Below are positions 55,488-64,000 of a DNA stretch of 64,000 bases, one piece after another. Source of the stretch: Platanthera guangdongensis (taxonomy: Eukaryota; Streptophyta; Magnoliopsida; Asparagales; Orchidaceae); assembly GCA_039583875.1 (NCBI GenBank), contig CM077151.1, positions 116,454,609 to 116,518,608 of the forward strand, given 5' to 3'. Positions within the stretch are counted from its first letter, which is position 1. Each line of letters starts with the position of its first letter. The translations under genes and the position numbers were made by a program. The notes below the pieces were generated by a model. The model saw only the letters and a program-made list of their open reading frames with translations. It made no database searches and had not been told where the DNA came from.

Positions 55488-56890
55488 ACACACATAAGAA
55501 TTCTGTCGACAACAATTGTGTCGACACACATGACTTGTGTCGACACACACCAGAATTCTGTCGACAACAATTGTGTCGACACACAGTACTTGTGTCGACA
55601 CACACCAAAATTCTGTTGACAACAATTGTGTCGACACACAGGACTTATGTCGACACACATCAGAATTCTATCAACACCAACTTTGTCGAGACTAGAAGCT
55701 ATTGTGTCGACACACAGGACTTGTGTTGACACATTCCACAGAAGCTGTGTTGAGAAGATAAAGAAGGGCTGTGTCGACATTATGAGAGCTGTGTCGACAC
55801 CATCAAGAGTTGTGTCGACATATGGTCTATTGTGTTGACACATTTGAATTATTGTCTCGACGCTTTTCTGCTGAGATAGAATACAATGAGGTATCAGGTG
55901 TCACGACTGAAGACTTGACAGCTGTCATAACTAACAAAGCTGTTGCATCTGTCAGAGCTGTCAGAAGGCTATTATAAACTGGATCAGCCGATAACCTCAG
56001 AAGGGTCTATATAAAGACCTGTTCTATCATCAAATAGTGTGAGATCGAAGAAGAAAGGACTTGACATTTTTGCTAACAGTTGAAATCTTCAAGTCATCAA
56101 GAGAAGGCAGATTCTGACAAGTCTCCAAGAAGATTTCAGATCAAATTCTGAAGGAAGCTGGATTGAGGATCATCTCCAACTTCACAAGAAGACCAAACTT
56201 ACTTTGTTCAGATTCAAGAAGCTTTGAAGAAGCTAAGACGGGTTGAATCTTAAGCAGTCAGATCTATCAAGAACTGATCAAGAAGTCTTCAACCCTTTCT
56301 CTCTCTACCTGGATGAAGGATTAATCTCTTTTATAATCAATTTTCCTGTAAGATTTGTTATAGATCTGAGTGTAAGAGAGTTATCTCTCTGAGTTGTAGG
56401 CCTAAGTTTATAAAGGCCGAGGTAGGGCTGAGTGCCTGAGGTAGGAGATTGATTTCTCTAAGCTGTAGGCCCGGTGAAAGAGGCTGAGGTAGGGCTGGAT
56501 TGCCTGAGTTGTAGGAGTGTGGACTCACTCTGAGGTAGGATTCTCTAGAAGAATCTGAGTTGTAGCACTTAGTGAAGTGTGAGCTGTAGGAACCATTCTA
56601 GGTTCTGAGTTGTAAGTTCTGAGGATCTAAGGAGGAAGAAGGGAGTTAGGCTGAATCTAGTATACTGCTAGATAGGCGAAGGGGGAAAGTGGATATACTC
56701 ATCTCTTGGGGAACCACTATAAATCTGTGAGTATGCTGTGTTGACTGTGTTTGTTTTAATCTGTGTTGTGATAGATATTGCATAAGTGTTCTAACAGTGA
56801 TATAATTGAACTATCTTAATAAAAAGAAATTGAACATATTCACCCCCCCCCCCTCTAGGTGTTTAGGATATCTTGAAATCAATTCTTTCA
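55488..56890 (+). repeat. SIRE2 3' LTR, 5' end missing
   Basis: It matches 33566-34711 plus 47454-47616 in order. The first roughly 270 bp of the LTR and its polypurine tract are missing; the joint is near 55488 after GGTATATGACACAC. It carries seven exact GTGTCGACAC palindromes (55500-55870). The TATA box region CTATATAAAG is kept near 56007. It ends CAATTCTTTCA before TCCGT. Confidence 0.9.
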
Positions 56891-57650
56891 TCCGTGACCT
56901 GGGGCGTGTCATCTGAAATTTTTGTATATAAATAGTTCTTTGCTGTAAGATCCAATGTTCGAATTTTTTGACCATTTTGCTTAGGGTTAGGGGCTGCTTA
57001 GGTGTTTTCCATGCAATGTAAGTGAATTTTCTCCGCCTCTCATTTATGTTCAGCTTTGTAATCAACTTTTTGTCTTGATAAAATTTGTAGCTTTTTCCTC
57101 CGTATATTGTTTTGGATTTCATCTGAGTGCCCCTCCTTAAGTAATCTTATTTATATTTATTTTTCTCTTTCTATGGGTGTGTGTGTGTATGAGAGTAGAT
57201 TTATGCTTTTATGTTTTAGTAATTTTGTTAATTAGTTTTGTTCTCATTATTTTCTTAGCTTAGTGTTGTTATAATAGCATTTTCCTCTCATGCCCCTTAG
57301 CGTTTTATAGTTTTTATTTTGTTTTTTCTTTTATTTCACCCTTATAAATTTAAAAAAATGGTTTTAAAGTGGATTTGTTTTCTTTAAACTTAGTCTTTTT
57401 ATTTTTGTAAAATTTTTTGTTCTTTTCAATTTTATTTCCACTTTTTAAATACTTTTATGAGGTTATAAGATTGGATTTATAATTATTTTAATTTGAGCAC
57501 TTTAATTTTTGCTTTTATTTCCAAAAACTTTTGCTCCTTTAAATTTTATTTTTTCCTTTTATGCATTTTTAGCATATTCTTATGGTAAAAATATAGTTGT
57601 TTTAATTTTTCAGTGACTTTGTTTTTCTTATTTTCGTTTGTGTAGGTAAG
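56891..57650 (+). repeat. ATH2 LTR, right part, and T-rich continuation
   Basis: After SIRE2 the CACGCCCGTG-type LTR resumes (GACCTGGGGCGTG). TATATAAATAG at 56926-56936 is a good TATA box, so the ATH2 transcript would start near 56960. From about 57130 on the DNA is T-rich with a short GTGTGTGT run. The LTR's far end could not be found with confidence. The single reading on minus (57122-56811) shows no domain. Confidence 0.55.
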
Positions 57651-57729
57651 TGTATGAGTTAGATTTTACTATTTTCATTCTTCAAGTAGAGTGCGTGCGT
57701 GTATGAGATAGATTTTTCTGCTTTAATTT

Positions 57730-58031
57730 CCCGCCTACTCGTTTGAATAGGACTTGTCATTTCCCGCCTACTCATTTGAGTAGGACTTGTCATTTTCCGC
57801 CTACTCGTTTGAGTAGGACTTGTCCTTTCCCGCCTACTCATTTGAGTAGGACTCGCATTTTCAGCTTTAAATTCCCGCTTACTCATTTGAGTAGGACTTG
57901 TCATTTTATCGCTTTCATTTCCCGCCTACTCATTTGAGTAGTACTTGCATTTTACAACTTTCTTTACTGCTTTCATTTTCTATTTTCATTTACGGCTTTC
58001 ATTTCCCGCATAATCATTTGAGTAGGAGTTG
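57730..58031. repeat. CTACTCATTTGAGTAG dyad array
   Basis: Seven copies of a 27-base unit CCCGCCTACTCATTTGAGTAG+GACTTG, the core being a perfect dyad CTACTC-ATTT-GAGTAG, are separated by T-rich spacers of 2 to 75 bases. The last copies are more changed. Short peptides such as MSRREMTSPTQ on the minus strand are a by-product. Confidence 0.9.
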
Positions 58032-58318
58032 CACTTTCAATTATGCATTTCTTTTCGTAAGTCATCCCCATTTTGATGAGTGGATAGTCGCTCTTAGCCC
58101 TCAGTATCGAAGAGCATTGGGACAGATAAAATCTCTTTAAATAATTAAAGGTCCTCTTTTTCTCGTTAATTAAATTACTTAAGGTTTGCCCCGGGTTTAC
58201 GACGCGTAAAACCACATATCGATGTGTGGACTCTATTTCAGCAGTCCATACGCTAGCTAGCCGAGAGGCCTTGCGCATGGACCGATCACCCTTGAGTAAA
58301 GGGACTTCCGCACTAACC
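58032..58318. other. Unassigned DNA before TORK1
   Basis: It contains GTCATCCCCATTTTGATGAG, a dyad, and the phrase AAATAATTAAAGG. I see no ORF. It may be the 5' leader or LTR end of ATH2 or another gypsy element. TAACC (58314-58318) is the candidate TORK1 target site, not verifiable here. Confidence 0.4.
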
Positions 58319-59166
58319 TGTTGGGAAAAATAGCACGATCCCGACCAGGGCACCTGTAGCAGATTTACAAGCAAGACAAATACAAGCACAACAATAATAA
58401 AGTGACACAACAATTTTTAACGTGGAAACCCAATAGGGTGAAAACCACGGGACTATCAGCGTCCACCCTTGAAAGCCTCCACTATAAGGCGTGAAAATCA
58501 CGCAAAACAAATTACAGGGCTTTCACCACCGCCACATACACAAGGCACAATTTCCACCACCGATCCACAACGGATCACCATCACATACACAAGGTACCAG
58601 TTCCACAAAGGAATACAAAAATCTCACCTTGCTGCAAAAGCATAAATCTCTTCTCCCACAACCACACAAGGATTGACAAGGGAAAAACAAGCGAGAAAAC
58701 AAGAAACCATTACCCAACGGATTGAAAAATCCGTTCCGAATGCCGTAAAGGAGAAAGGCTACACAAAGCCCCTTCTTCTTTAGAATCCGACGATCCGGTC
58801 TTCGATACTCTTCTCCAAGATCTTCTCTTGATCTTCCCCCACTCAAATCTCTCTTGAAATAAATGTTTTGGCCTTTGAATTGGCTTCCATTTATAGGCCT
58901 AAAAAAATGCTACCTAACCCCAAAAGTGGTGGTAGGTGTTACCTAACACCTAATTTGGTGGTAGGTGCTACCTAATTTGGTGGCAGGTACCACCTAACTC
59001 CGAATTGTGCTCATTTCAGCTCGTTTATGGAGCGCTGCTTGACGAACCCTGAGCCCAGGCAGCTCCAACATCGCTCCGGCCTCCAAACATAAACTTGTAA
59101 CATCACGAGCAGCTACAAGCATGCCCGGTGGTTTTTACCAACTCGTATGGGAACTACACCCTAACA
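58319..59166 (-). repeat. TORK1 3' LTR (848 bp)
   Basis: On the plus strand TGTTGGGAAAAATA...CACCCTAACA; on the minus strand TGTTAGGGTG...TTCCCAACA. A polypurine tract follows at 59167. Repeats of GGTACCACCTAACACC-like words occur at 58905-59000. TATA on minus: CTATAAATGG at 58889-58898. No coding. Confidence 0.9.
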
Positions 59167-59180
59167 AACTCCCCCTTCAC
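59167..59180 (-). promoter_or_regulatory. TORK1 polypurine tract
   Basis: The minus strand reads GTGAAGGGGGAGTT directly before the LTR start TGTTAGGG, overlapping the end of the RNase H reading region. Confidence 0.88.
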
Positions 59181-59214
59181 ATCGAGTTGGGAGAAACCTC
59201 CATCCTGATGATTC

Positions 59215-60779
59215 TCACACATGTCTCAAACTTTCCTCGGGTCACTACCTTGGTCAGCATGTCCGCCCCATTATCATCGGTGTGAACCTTCAGTAGCTCG
59301 AGCTCCTTCTTCTCCACAACATCACGTATCCAATGATACCGTGTGTCGATGTGTTTCGACCTCGAATGGAACATGGAGTTCTTTCCCAAGTGGATGGCAC
59401 TCTGGCTGTCACACAACAACATATAACGATCCTGAGTGAAACCAAGTTCTCTGACAAACCTCTTCATCCAGAGCAACTCCTTTCCTGCCTCAGTTACAGT
59501 AATGAACTAAGCCTCTGTCGTTGACAGCGCCACACACTTCTGCAGTCTCGATGCCCACGAAACTGCTCCCCTTGCAAATAGCATCAGGTACCCGAACGTA
59601 GATTTTCTAAAGTCCAGATCTCCGGTCATATCAACATCAGTATAGCCTAGAAGCTCGGGCTCACTGCCTCCAAATCTCAAACTCAGATCTGTCGTCCCCT
59701 ACAGGTACCTCAGAATCCACTTCACCGCGCTCCAGTGTTCTTTCCCAGGGTTGGAGAGAAACCTGCTCACAATACCAATAGCATGAGCATTGTCTGGGCG
59801 CGTGCACACCATATCATACATAAGGCTTCCCACTACAGATGCATAAGGCACCTTCTGCATAGCCTCTTTCTCATCCGGTTTGCTGGGGAACTGATCAGCG
59901 GTCAACTTGAAGTGAGCTGCAAGTGGCGTGCTGACCTTCTTCACCTGATCCATAGAAAAATGTTGCAATACTTTGCGGATATACCGCTCCTGGGATAACC
60001 AAAGGAATCTGGTGCCCCTGTCCCTGCGAATATGCATTCCCAGAATAGTCTTCGCGGGACCCAGATCCTTCATCTCAAACTTCGAACTCAACTGCCGCTT
60101 CAATTCAGTAATGCGCGCAGTGTTCTTCCCAATGATCAACATGTCGTCGACATAAAGTAGCAGAATGACGAAGTATTCAGGAGCACACTGCTTCACAAAC
60201 ACGCAGTGGTCCAGGGTGGTCTTTGTGAAGTCGATCTCCCCCATAAAAGTCTCGAACTTTCGATACCATTGTCGCGGGACCTGTTTCAACCCGTACAGAC
60301 TTTTCTTCAAGCGGCATACATATCCTTCTTTACCCTTGATACAGTAGCCATCAGGCTTCTCCATATATAGCTCCTCTTCAAGATCGCCATGTAGAAAAGC
60401 GGTCTTCACATCCATCTGCTCCACCTCCAAGTCTAGCCTCGCAGCGAGGACTAGCACAACTCGAATGGAGGATATTTTCACTACGGGCGAAAATATCTCA
60501 TCAAAATCAATGCCCTGTCTCTGTGCAAATCCCTTTACTACCAACCTGGCTTTATAACGAGGAGGTGTAGGAGAAGCACCCTCCTTCAACCTGAAGATTC
60601 ACCTGTTCTTCAAGGCCTTCTTGCCCTTCGGCAACCACACCAGGTCGTAGGTATGATTTGTACGCAGCGATTGCATCTCCTCTTGCATCGCTGCCATCCA
60701 GTGGTGTCTCTCAGCGCTCTCTAGTTCTTCAGAATAGCACTCCGGCTCCCCTTCATCAGTTAGTAGAACAAACTCTGAC
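59215..60779 (-). pseudogene. TORK1 reverse transcriptase and RNase H, few stops
   Basis: RT is open over 296 codons (60589-59699): RYKARLVVKGFAQRQGIDFD, LEVEQMDVKTAFLHGDLEEE, YGLKQVPRQWYRKFETFMGE, catalytic LLYVDDMLIIG and KDLGPAKTILGMHI. A TGA at 60598 separates it from its N-terminal part (HHWMAAMQEEMQSLRTNHTY). RNase H follows with RKSTFGYLMLFARGAVSWAS, a stop after STTEA, LLWMKRFVRELGFTQDRYML, KHIDTRYHWIRDVVEKKELE and GADMLTKVV. The wording is that of the Tork (TNT1-like) lineage. Only about three stops break it. Confidence 0.92.
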
Positions 60780-61860
60780 GCAGAATATCTGGCGGGCGGA
60801 TGCCTAGCTCGATCTGATCTCCTCAACACAGGCTCAGGAGCTGGTGCAGGCTCCTCTTCTGCAACCTCCTCAGCAGCTCCTGGCTCCTCAACATCATCTT
60901 CAGCACCCTGTGCTGGAACTAGCTCCACAGTCTCCTTAACGTGGTCATCAATACCAATAAGCAACTCAGCAGAACGTGAGTCACTCCCAGACTCACCTTT
61001 TTTCTCCAGATCACCTCCAGTTTGCTCCTCGCAGAACACTGCATCTTGACTCCACATTAACTTCTTCGCCACCAGATCAAAGAATCTGTATCCGAGCTCA
61101 CCATTATGACCATAGCCCAAGAAAATACACTTCCGGGTCTTCGATTCCAACTTCGATCGTTCGTCCTTGGGAATGTGGACGAATGCTCTGCAGCCAAAGA
61201 CCCGCAAATGACTATAGGATGGGTCCTTCCCATACCATACTTGATCCGGAACATCCTCATCCAAAGGATAGCTAGGCAAGAGGTTGATGACATGCACCGT
61301 AGTCAAAAGAGACTCACCCCAAAACATCTCTGGCAGCTTGGACTCAGAAAGCATGCATCACACCCTCTCCGTCAATGTCCGGTTCATCCTTTCAGCAACA
61401 CCATTCAGCTGTGGTGTTTTTTTTGGGGGTGGGGGTCTTCTCATGACGAATCCCATGGTCCTTGCAATACTCATCAAATGGACCCACGTACTCTCCCCCG
61501 TTGTCAGAACGGATACACAGTAGCTTCTTTCCAGATTGGCGTTCCATCTCAGCATGGAACCTTCTGAAGGTCTCACGTACCTGGTCTTTGGTCTTCAATG
61601 GATAGACCCAAACCTTCCTAGACCAGTCATCAATAAAGGTCACAAAATACTGAGCTCCCCCTCGCGTTGGGACCTTCATAGGCCTGCATACGTCTGTGTG
61701 TACGAGCTCCAATGGCTCAGATCTCCTGGTGGACTGATGACGATGGAATGAAACCCGATTTTGCTTCCCCGCCATACAGTGCTCACACCTCTCCATGTGA
61801 TCGGCCGATAGGTCACTGAGTAGCCTCTTCTTCTGTAGGCAGTCCAAGCCCTTCTAGCTA
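60780..61860 (-). pseudogene. TORK1 integrase with one frameshift
   Basis: The zinc domain end HMERCEHCMAGKQNRVSFH and the core VTFIDDWSRKVWVYPLK and IRSDNGGEYVGPFDEYC read from 61847. A T/G homopolymer near 61418-61435 shifts the frame; the next frame gives QLNGVAERMNRTLTERV and the C-terminal part KLESKTRKCIFLGYGHNGEL, EEPAPAPEPVLRRSDRARHP. The D,D,E set is visible (HTDV, RSDNGG, AERMN). A stop at 61855-61857 lies just before. One or two changes would account for all damage in this gene. Confidence 0.9.
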
Positions 61861-62476
61861 ATATGAGCCAGTCTATTGTGCCATAGGGAAATGGATCCCT
61901 CATCTCTCACGGAGTTCGCCTGTGGATATTCAGGCCTCCCCTCCATGTAATAAAGGTCGAACTCCCTATAGCCCTTGGCCATAACCAGCGATCCTCGAAC
62001 TAGCTTCCAGAAATCACCACCAAAGACACTTACATGTCCTTCATCTCCAAGCTTCCCCATGGAAAGTAGGTTGAAACGAATATCGGGCACGTGTCGAACA
62101 TCCCACAAAATTAGCAACACTCCAGTACTCGTCTTCAGATGCACGTCTCCGCGTCCCAGCATCTTGGACGTATTCCCGTTGCCCATTCGTAACACCCCTC
62201 ATTTATGGGTGGTGTACGTGGCAAATAGCTCCCGATTGTGGGAGACGTGCGCAGAAGCTCCTGAATCTACAATCCATCTCCTGTCGTCACAGGAGAGCGC
62301 TGCCGTGATTTCATCACCGACAATGACAACATCATCCTCATCACTGGAGACAACCGCAGCAGTGTGGCTCTCCTCCTTGGCCTTAGTCACCACACCCTTC
62401 TTCTGCTCATTCTTCCAGGCATAGCAGAACTTCTTGATGTGTCCCTTCTTGTGGCAGAAATGACACTCTACGTTCT
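61861..62476 (-). pseudogene. TORK1 gag end and protease
   Basis: At the right end the minus strand codes for the gag knuckle CHFCHKKGHIKKFC (62465-62424), then an acidic stretch and the protease DRRWIVDSGASAHVSHNREL with active-site DSGA. A TAG at 62199 is followed by GNGNTSKMLGRGDVHLKTST and SLWHNRLAHIS, the lead-in to integrase. Gag is cut at 62476 by SIRE3; the rest of TORK1 and its 5' LTR are outside the window. Confidence 0.9.
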
Positions 62477-64000
62477 TGTTGGAACACCCTATTACTAATT
62501 TGGGTCAGGATCACTATGTCTTTAGGAAACCTGTTTTTGACCTCTTTGTATAGATCTAAAGGTCAATTAGAATTGAGTCTAAGGGTTAGTAGTTAGGTTT
62601 GGAAGCTGCCTGAAAGGGGAAACTAGATCAGATATACTCTAGAGGGGGGTGAATAGAGTATATGGTGCTTTTTAAAACACAAAGAAAAAACTTTTGCAAA
62701 GATTTACAACAATTGTTGTAATGAGTGTAAGCAGGGAAGCAGAAATAAACTAAGCTATGCAGAAATTAAAAACAAGAAAATCTAGGCCAGAAACAAAAAG
62801 AAAACATGCAGAACCAGATGACACAAGGAAATATAGTGGTTCCCCAACTTGGGTACATCCACTCTTCTACCACCCTAGGTAGGAATCCACTGCAGGATGA
62901 GTTGATCAGGTGCCCTGGGCACCAATGAGCTTTTGATAAGGTGCTCAAAAACCAAATCAGATTTTTTGATCAGGTGTCTTGCCACCAATGAGCTTTTGAC
63001 AAGGTGCTCAAAAACCAGATTCAAACTTTTGAAGGGAGTTTGAAAAACCCTTTACAGAGAGGGGGTTGAGAGAGTTATGGCAGTCTTCTCTTTCTCAATC
63101 AACTGAGAAGACTAAGTGGATTGATTTCAAAGCTCCCCCTGAGTCCTTGATCTTCAGGAAGATGAGCTTTGCTGAGGGTGATAGGCCTTCAGAAATAGAT
63201 CTCCAGCAGAAGATGATTTCAGCAAGCTGAAATGTTGATTGTCTGGAGTCTTGAAATGATGTTGGCCTTGAACACTTGAGAGCTGAAGAGATCTGAAGAA
63301 TGTTTGAAAGTTTGATCTCTTGATGATGAGTGTTCTTCTGAATTCTGGTTGACAGAATATTTTTCAGAGTCTCTGTATCTTGAGAGGTGTCCAATTCTTG
63401 TCAAAAAAAATCTCTTTTTGTTCTTGTCTCTTCTCTCACTTTATTAAAAAAACATTCTATCTTTTATTCTCTGAGTCTGAATAGAATATTACTCTGTCAA
63501 AGATAGCCGTTGGTCTGCATTGATTACAGCCTTAATTGCATAATCTGTTCTGAAGGAAAGTCCACTGAATTGTTCCTTGAAAAATCCCTTGAAACGTGCT
63601 CCAGAAGTAAATGAAAACGGCTGGCAGATCTTCTGAATTAAATGCAGAATAACTTCTATCTGATTTGAATTTGAATTCTGAAAGATAACTGAAAACGTCG
63701 AACTGAGCTCTGCTATCGTCGAGCTGAGCTCAGCGAACTGGAAGATGCAAGCAGCAAAGAAATCGTCGATCTGAGCTCAAAGATCGTCGAACTGAGCTCA
63801 GAGATAAGGATCCAGTGCAGAGGCAAAATCGTCAACCTGAGCTCAGCGATCGTCGACCAGAGCTCGACGATATTGAGAAGTTGAGCTCAGCGATCGTCGA
63901 CCAGAGCTCGACGATATTATGAGGTTTGAGCTCAGCGATCGTCGAATGGAGCTCGACGATCTGTCAAAGTTGAGTTAGACGATCGTCGACCGGAGTTCGA
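62477..64000 (-). repeat. SIRE3 LTR (partial), minus strand
   Basis: It starts on the plus strand with TGTTGGAACACCC; on the minus strand the LTR ends GGGTGTTCCAACA. GTTCT (62472-62476) is the candidate target site. Its complement carries the box TGGATGTACCCAAG and GGGGAACCACTATA (62870-62830), the CACCTGATCAA repeats and the CCCCCCTCTAGAG run known from the SIRE1 LTR, so it belongs to the same or a sister family. It also carries a TCGTCGA array. The other end is beyond the window. Confidence 0.85.
63690..64000. repeat. TCGTCGA array in SIRE3 LTR
   Basis: ATCGTCGAACTGAGCTC, ATCGTCGACCAGAGCTCG and GAGCTCGACGAT recur about ten times. Here the dyads are longer: AGCGATCGTCGA, then GAGCTCGACGAT faces it, and GAGCTC is a palindrome of its own. 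The array runs on past the window edge. Confidence 0.9.

Larger units (their letters stand above)
33296..56890 (+). mobile_element. SIRE2, copia element of Sirevirus type
   Basis: The whole element spans from TGTTGGGTACATTGG to CAATTCTTTCA with flanking CCCGT (33291-33295) and TCCGT (56891-56895), a target duplication with one mismatch. Order: 5' LTR (split by TAT1), PBS, gag, protease, integrase, RT with deletion, RNase H, a third ORF region, 3' LTR. The third region after RNase H, a coiled-coil gag and the Met PBS fit a Sirevirus. In a 190-bp stretch of the two LTRs I count about 13 differences, so it is older than TAT1 inside it. Confidence 0.85.

Noticed and set aside
57659..57904. Minus-strand ORF with repeated TSPTQMSRRE.
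   Set aside because: It is the reverse reading of the CTACTCATTTGAGTAG units in T-rich DNA, without sign of a gene.

Overview
This window looks like pericentromeric or otherwise heterochromatic DNA of a flowering plant. I recognise no host gene, no tRNA or rRNA, and no prokaryotic feature. Almost all of it can be assigned to LTR retrotransposons, many nested in one another and most in decay. The species cannot be told from the sequence. I use working names for the elements.

Layout. 1-10047: GYP1, a Ty3/gypsy element on the minus strand with a very long LTR (4731-10047) and a deletion from reverse transcriptase (RT) into its other LTR (1-2398). It sits inside COP1, a plus-strand copia element whose RNase H end (10048-10665) is followed by an LTR (10666-12007), which is itself followed by a primer-binding site (PBS). 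12615-13018: a gypsy RNase H scrap. 13027-16174: a gypsy-type LTR with a palindrome array. 16175-20100: GYP2, a minus-strand gypsy element (RT, protease, gag, PBS, part of the 5' LTR), cut by ATH1. 20101-26231: ATH1, a minus-strand Athila-type element with gag and protease but no visible RT or integrase; its second LTR is cut by SIRE1. 26232-30466: SIRE1, a plus-strand copia element of Sirevirus type (LTR, PBS, gag, start of protease). 30467-33295 and 56891 to about 58318: ATH2, the 3' end and LTR of another gypsy element, cut by SIRE2. 33296-56890: SIRE2, a Sirevirus with degenerate gag, protease, integrase, deleted RT, RNase H and a third ORF region; its 5' LTR is split by TAT1. 34712-47453: TAT1, a complete Tat-lineage gypsy element with 885-bp LTRs and a CTGTG target duplication. 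58319-62476: TORK1, a minus-strand copia element close to intact. 62477-64000: SIRE3, an LTR of SIRE1's kind in the opposite orientation, inserted in TORK1.

How the parts work together. The sense genes are the usual retrotransposon set: gag makes the particle; protease, RT, RNase H and integrase make and insert the cDNA. Most are broken. The exception is TAT1: between pol and the 3' LTR it carries two spliced genes on the opposite strand, each with its own TATA box. The first is open for 589 codons while the sense gag of the same element has six in-frame stops.

The second theme is dyad arrays. At least eight unrelated LTRs or linkers carry an array of a short self-complementary motif, different in each family (GTGTCGACAC, ACTCGAGT, TCGTCGA, CACGCCCGTG, CTACTCATTTGAGTAG, CGAGCCAAAGCTCG and others). 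In two Sirevirus-type elements the motif of the LTR also fills an internal linker. I regard the antisense module and the arrays as the parts most worth following up. Boundaries given without a target duplication are approximate, and I ran no database search.
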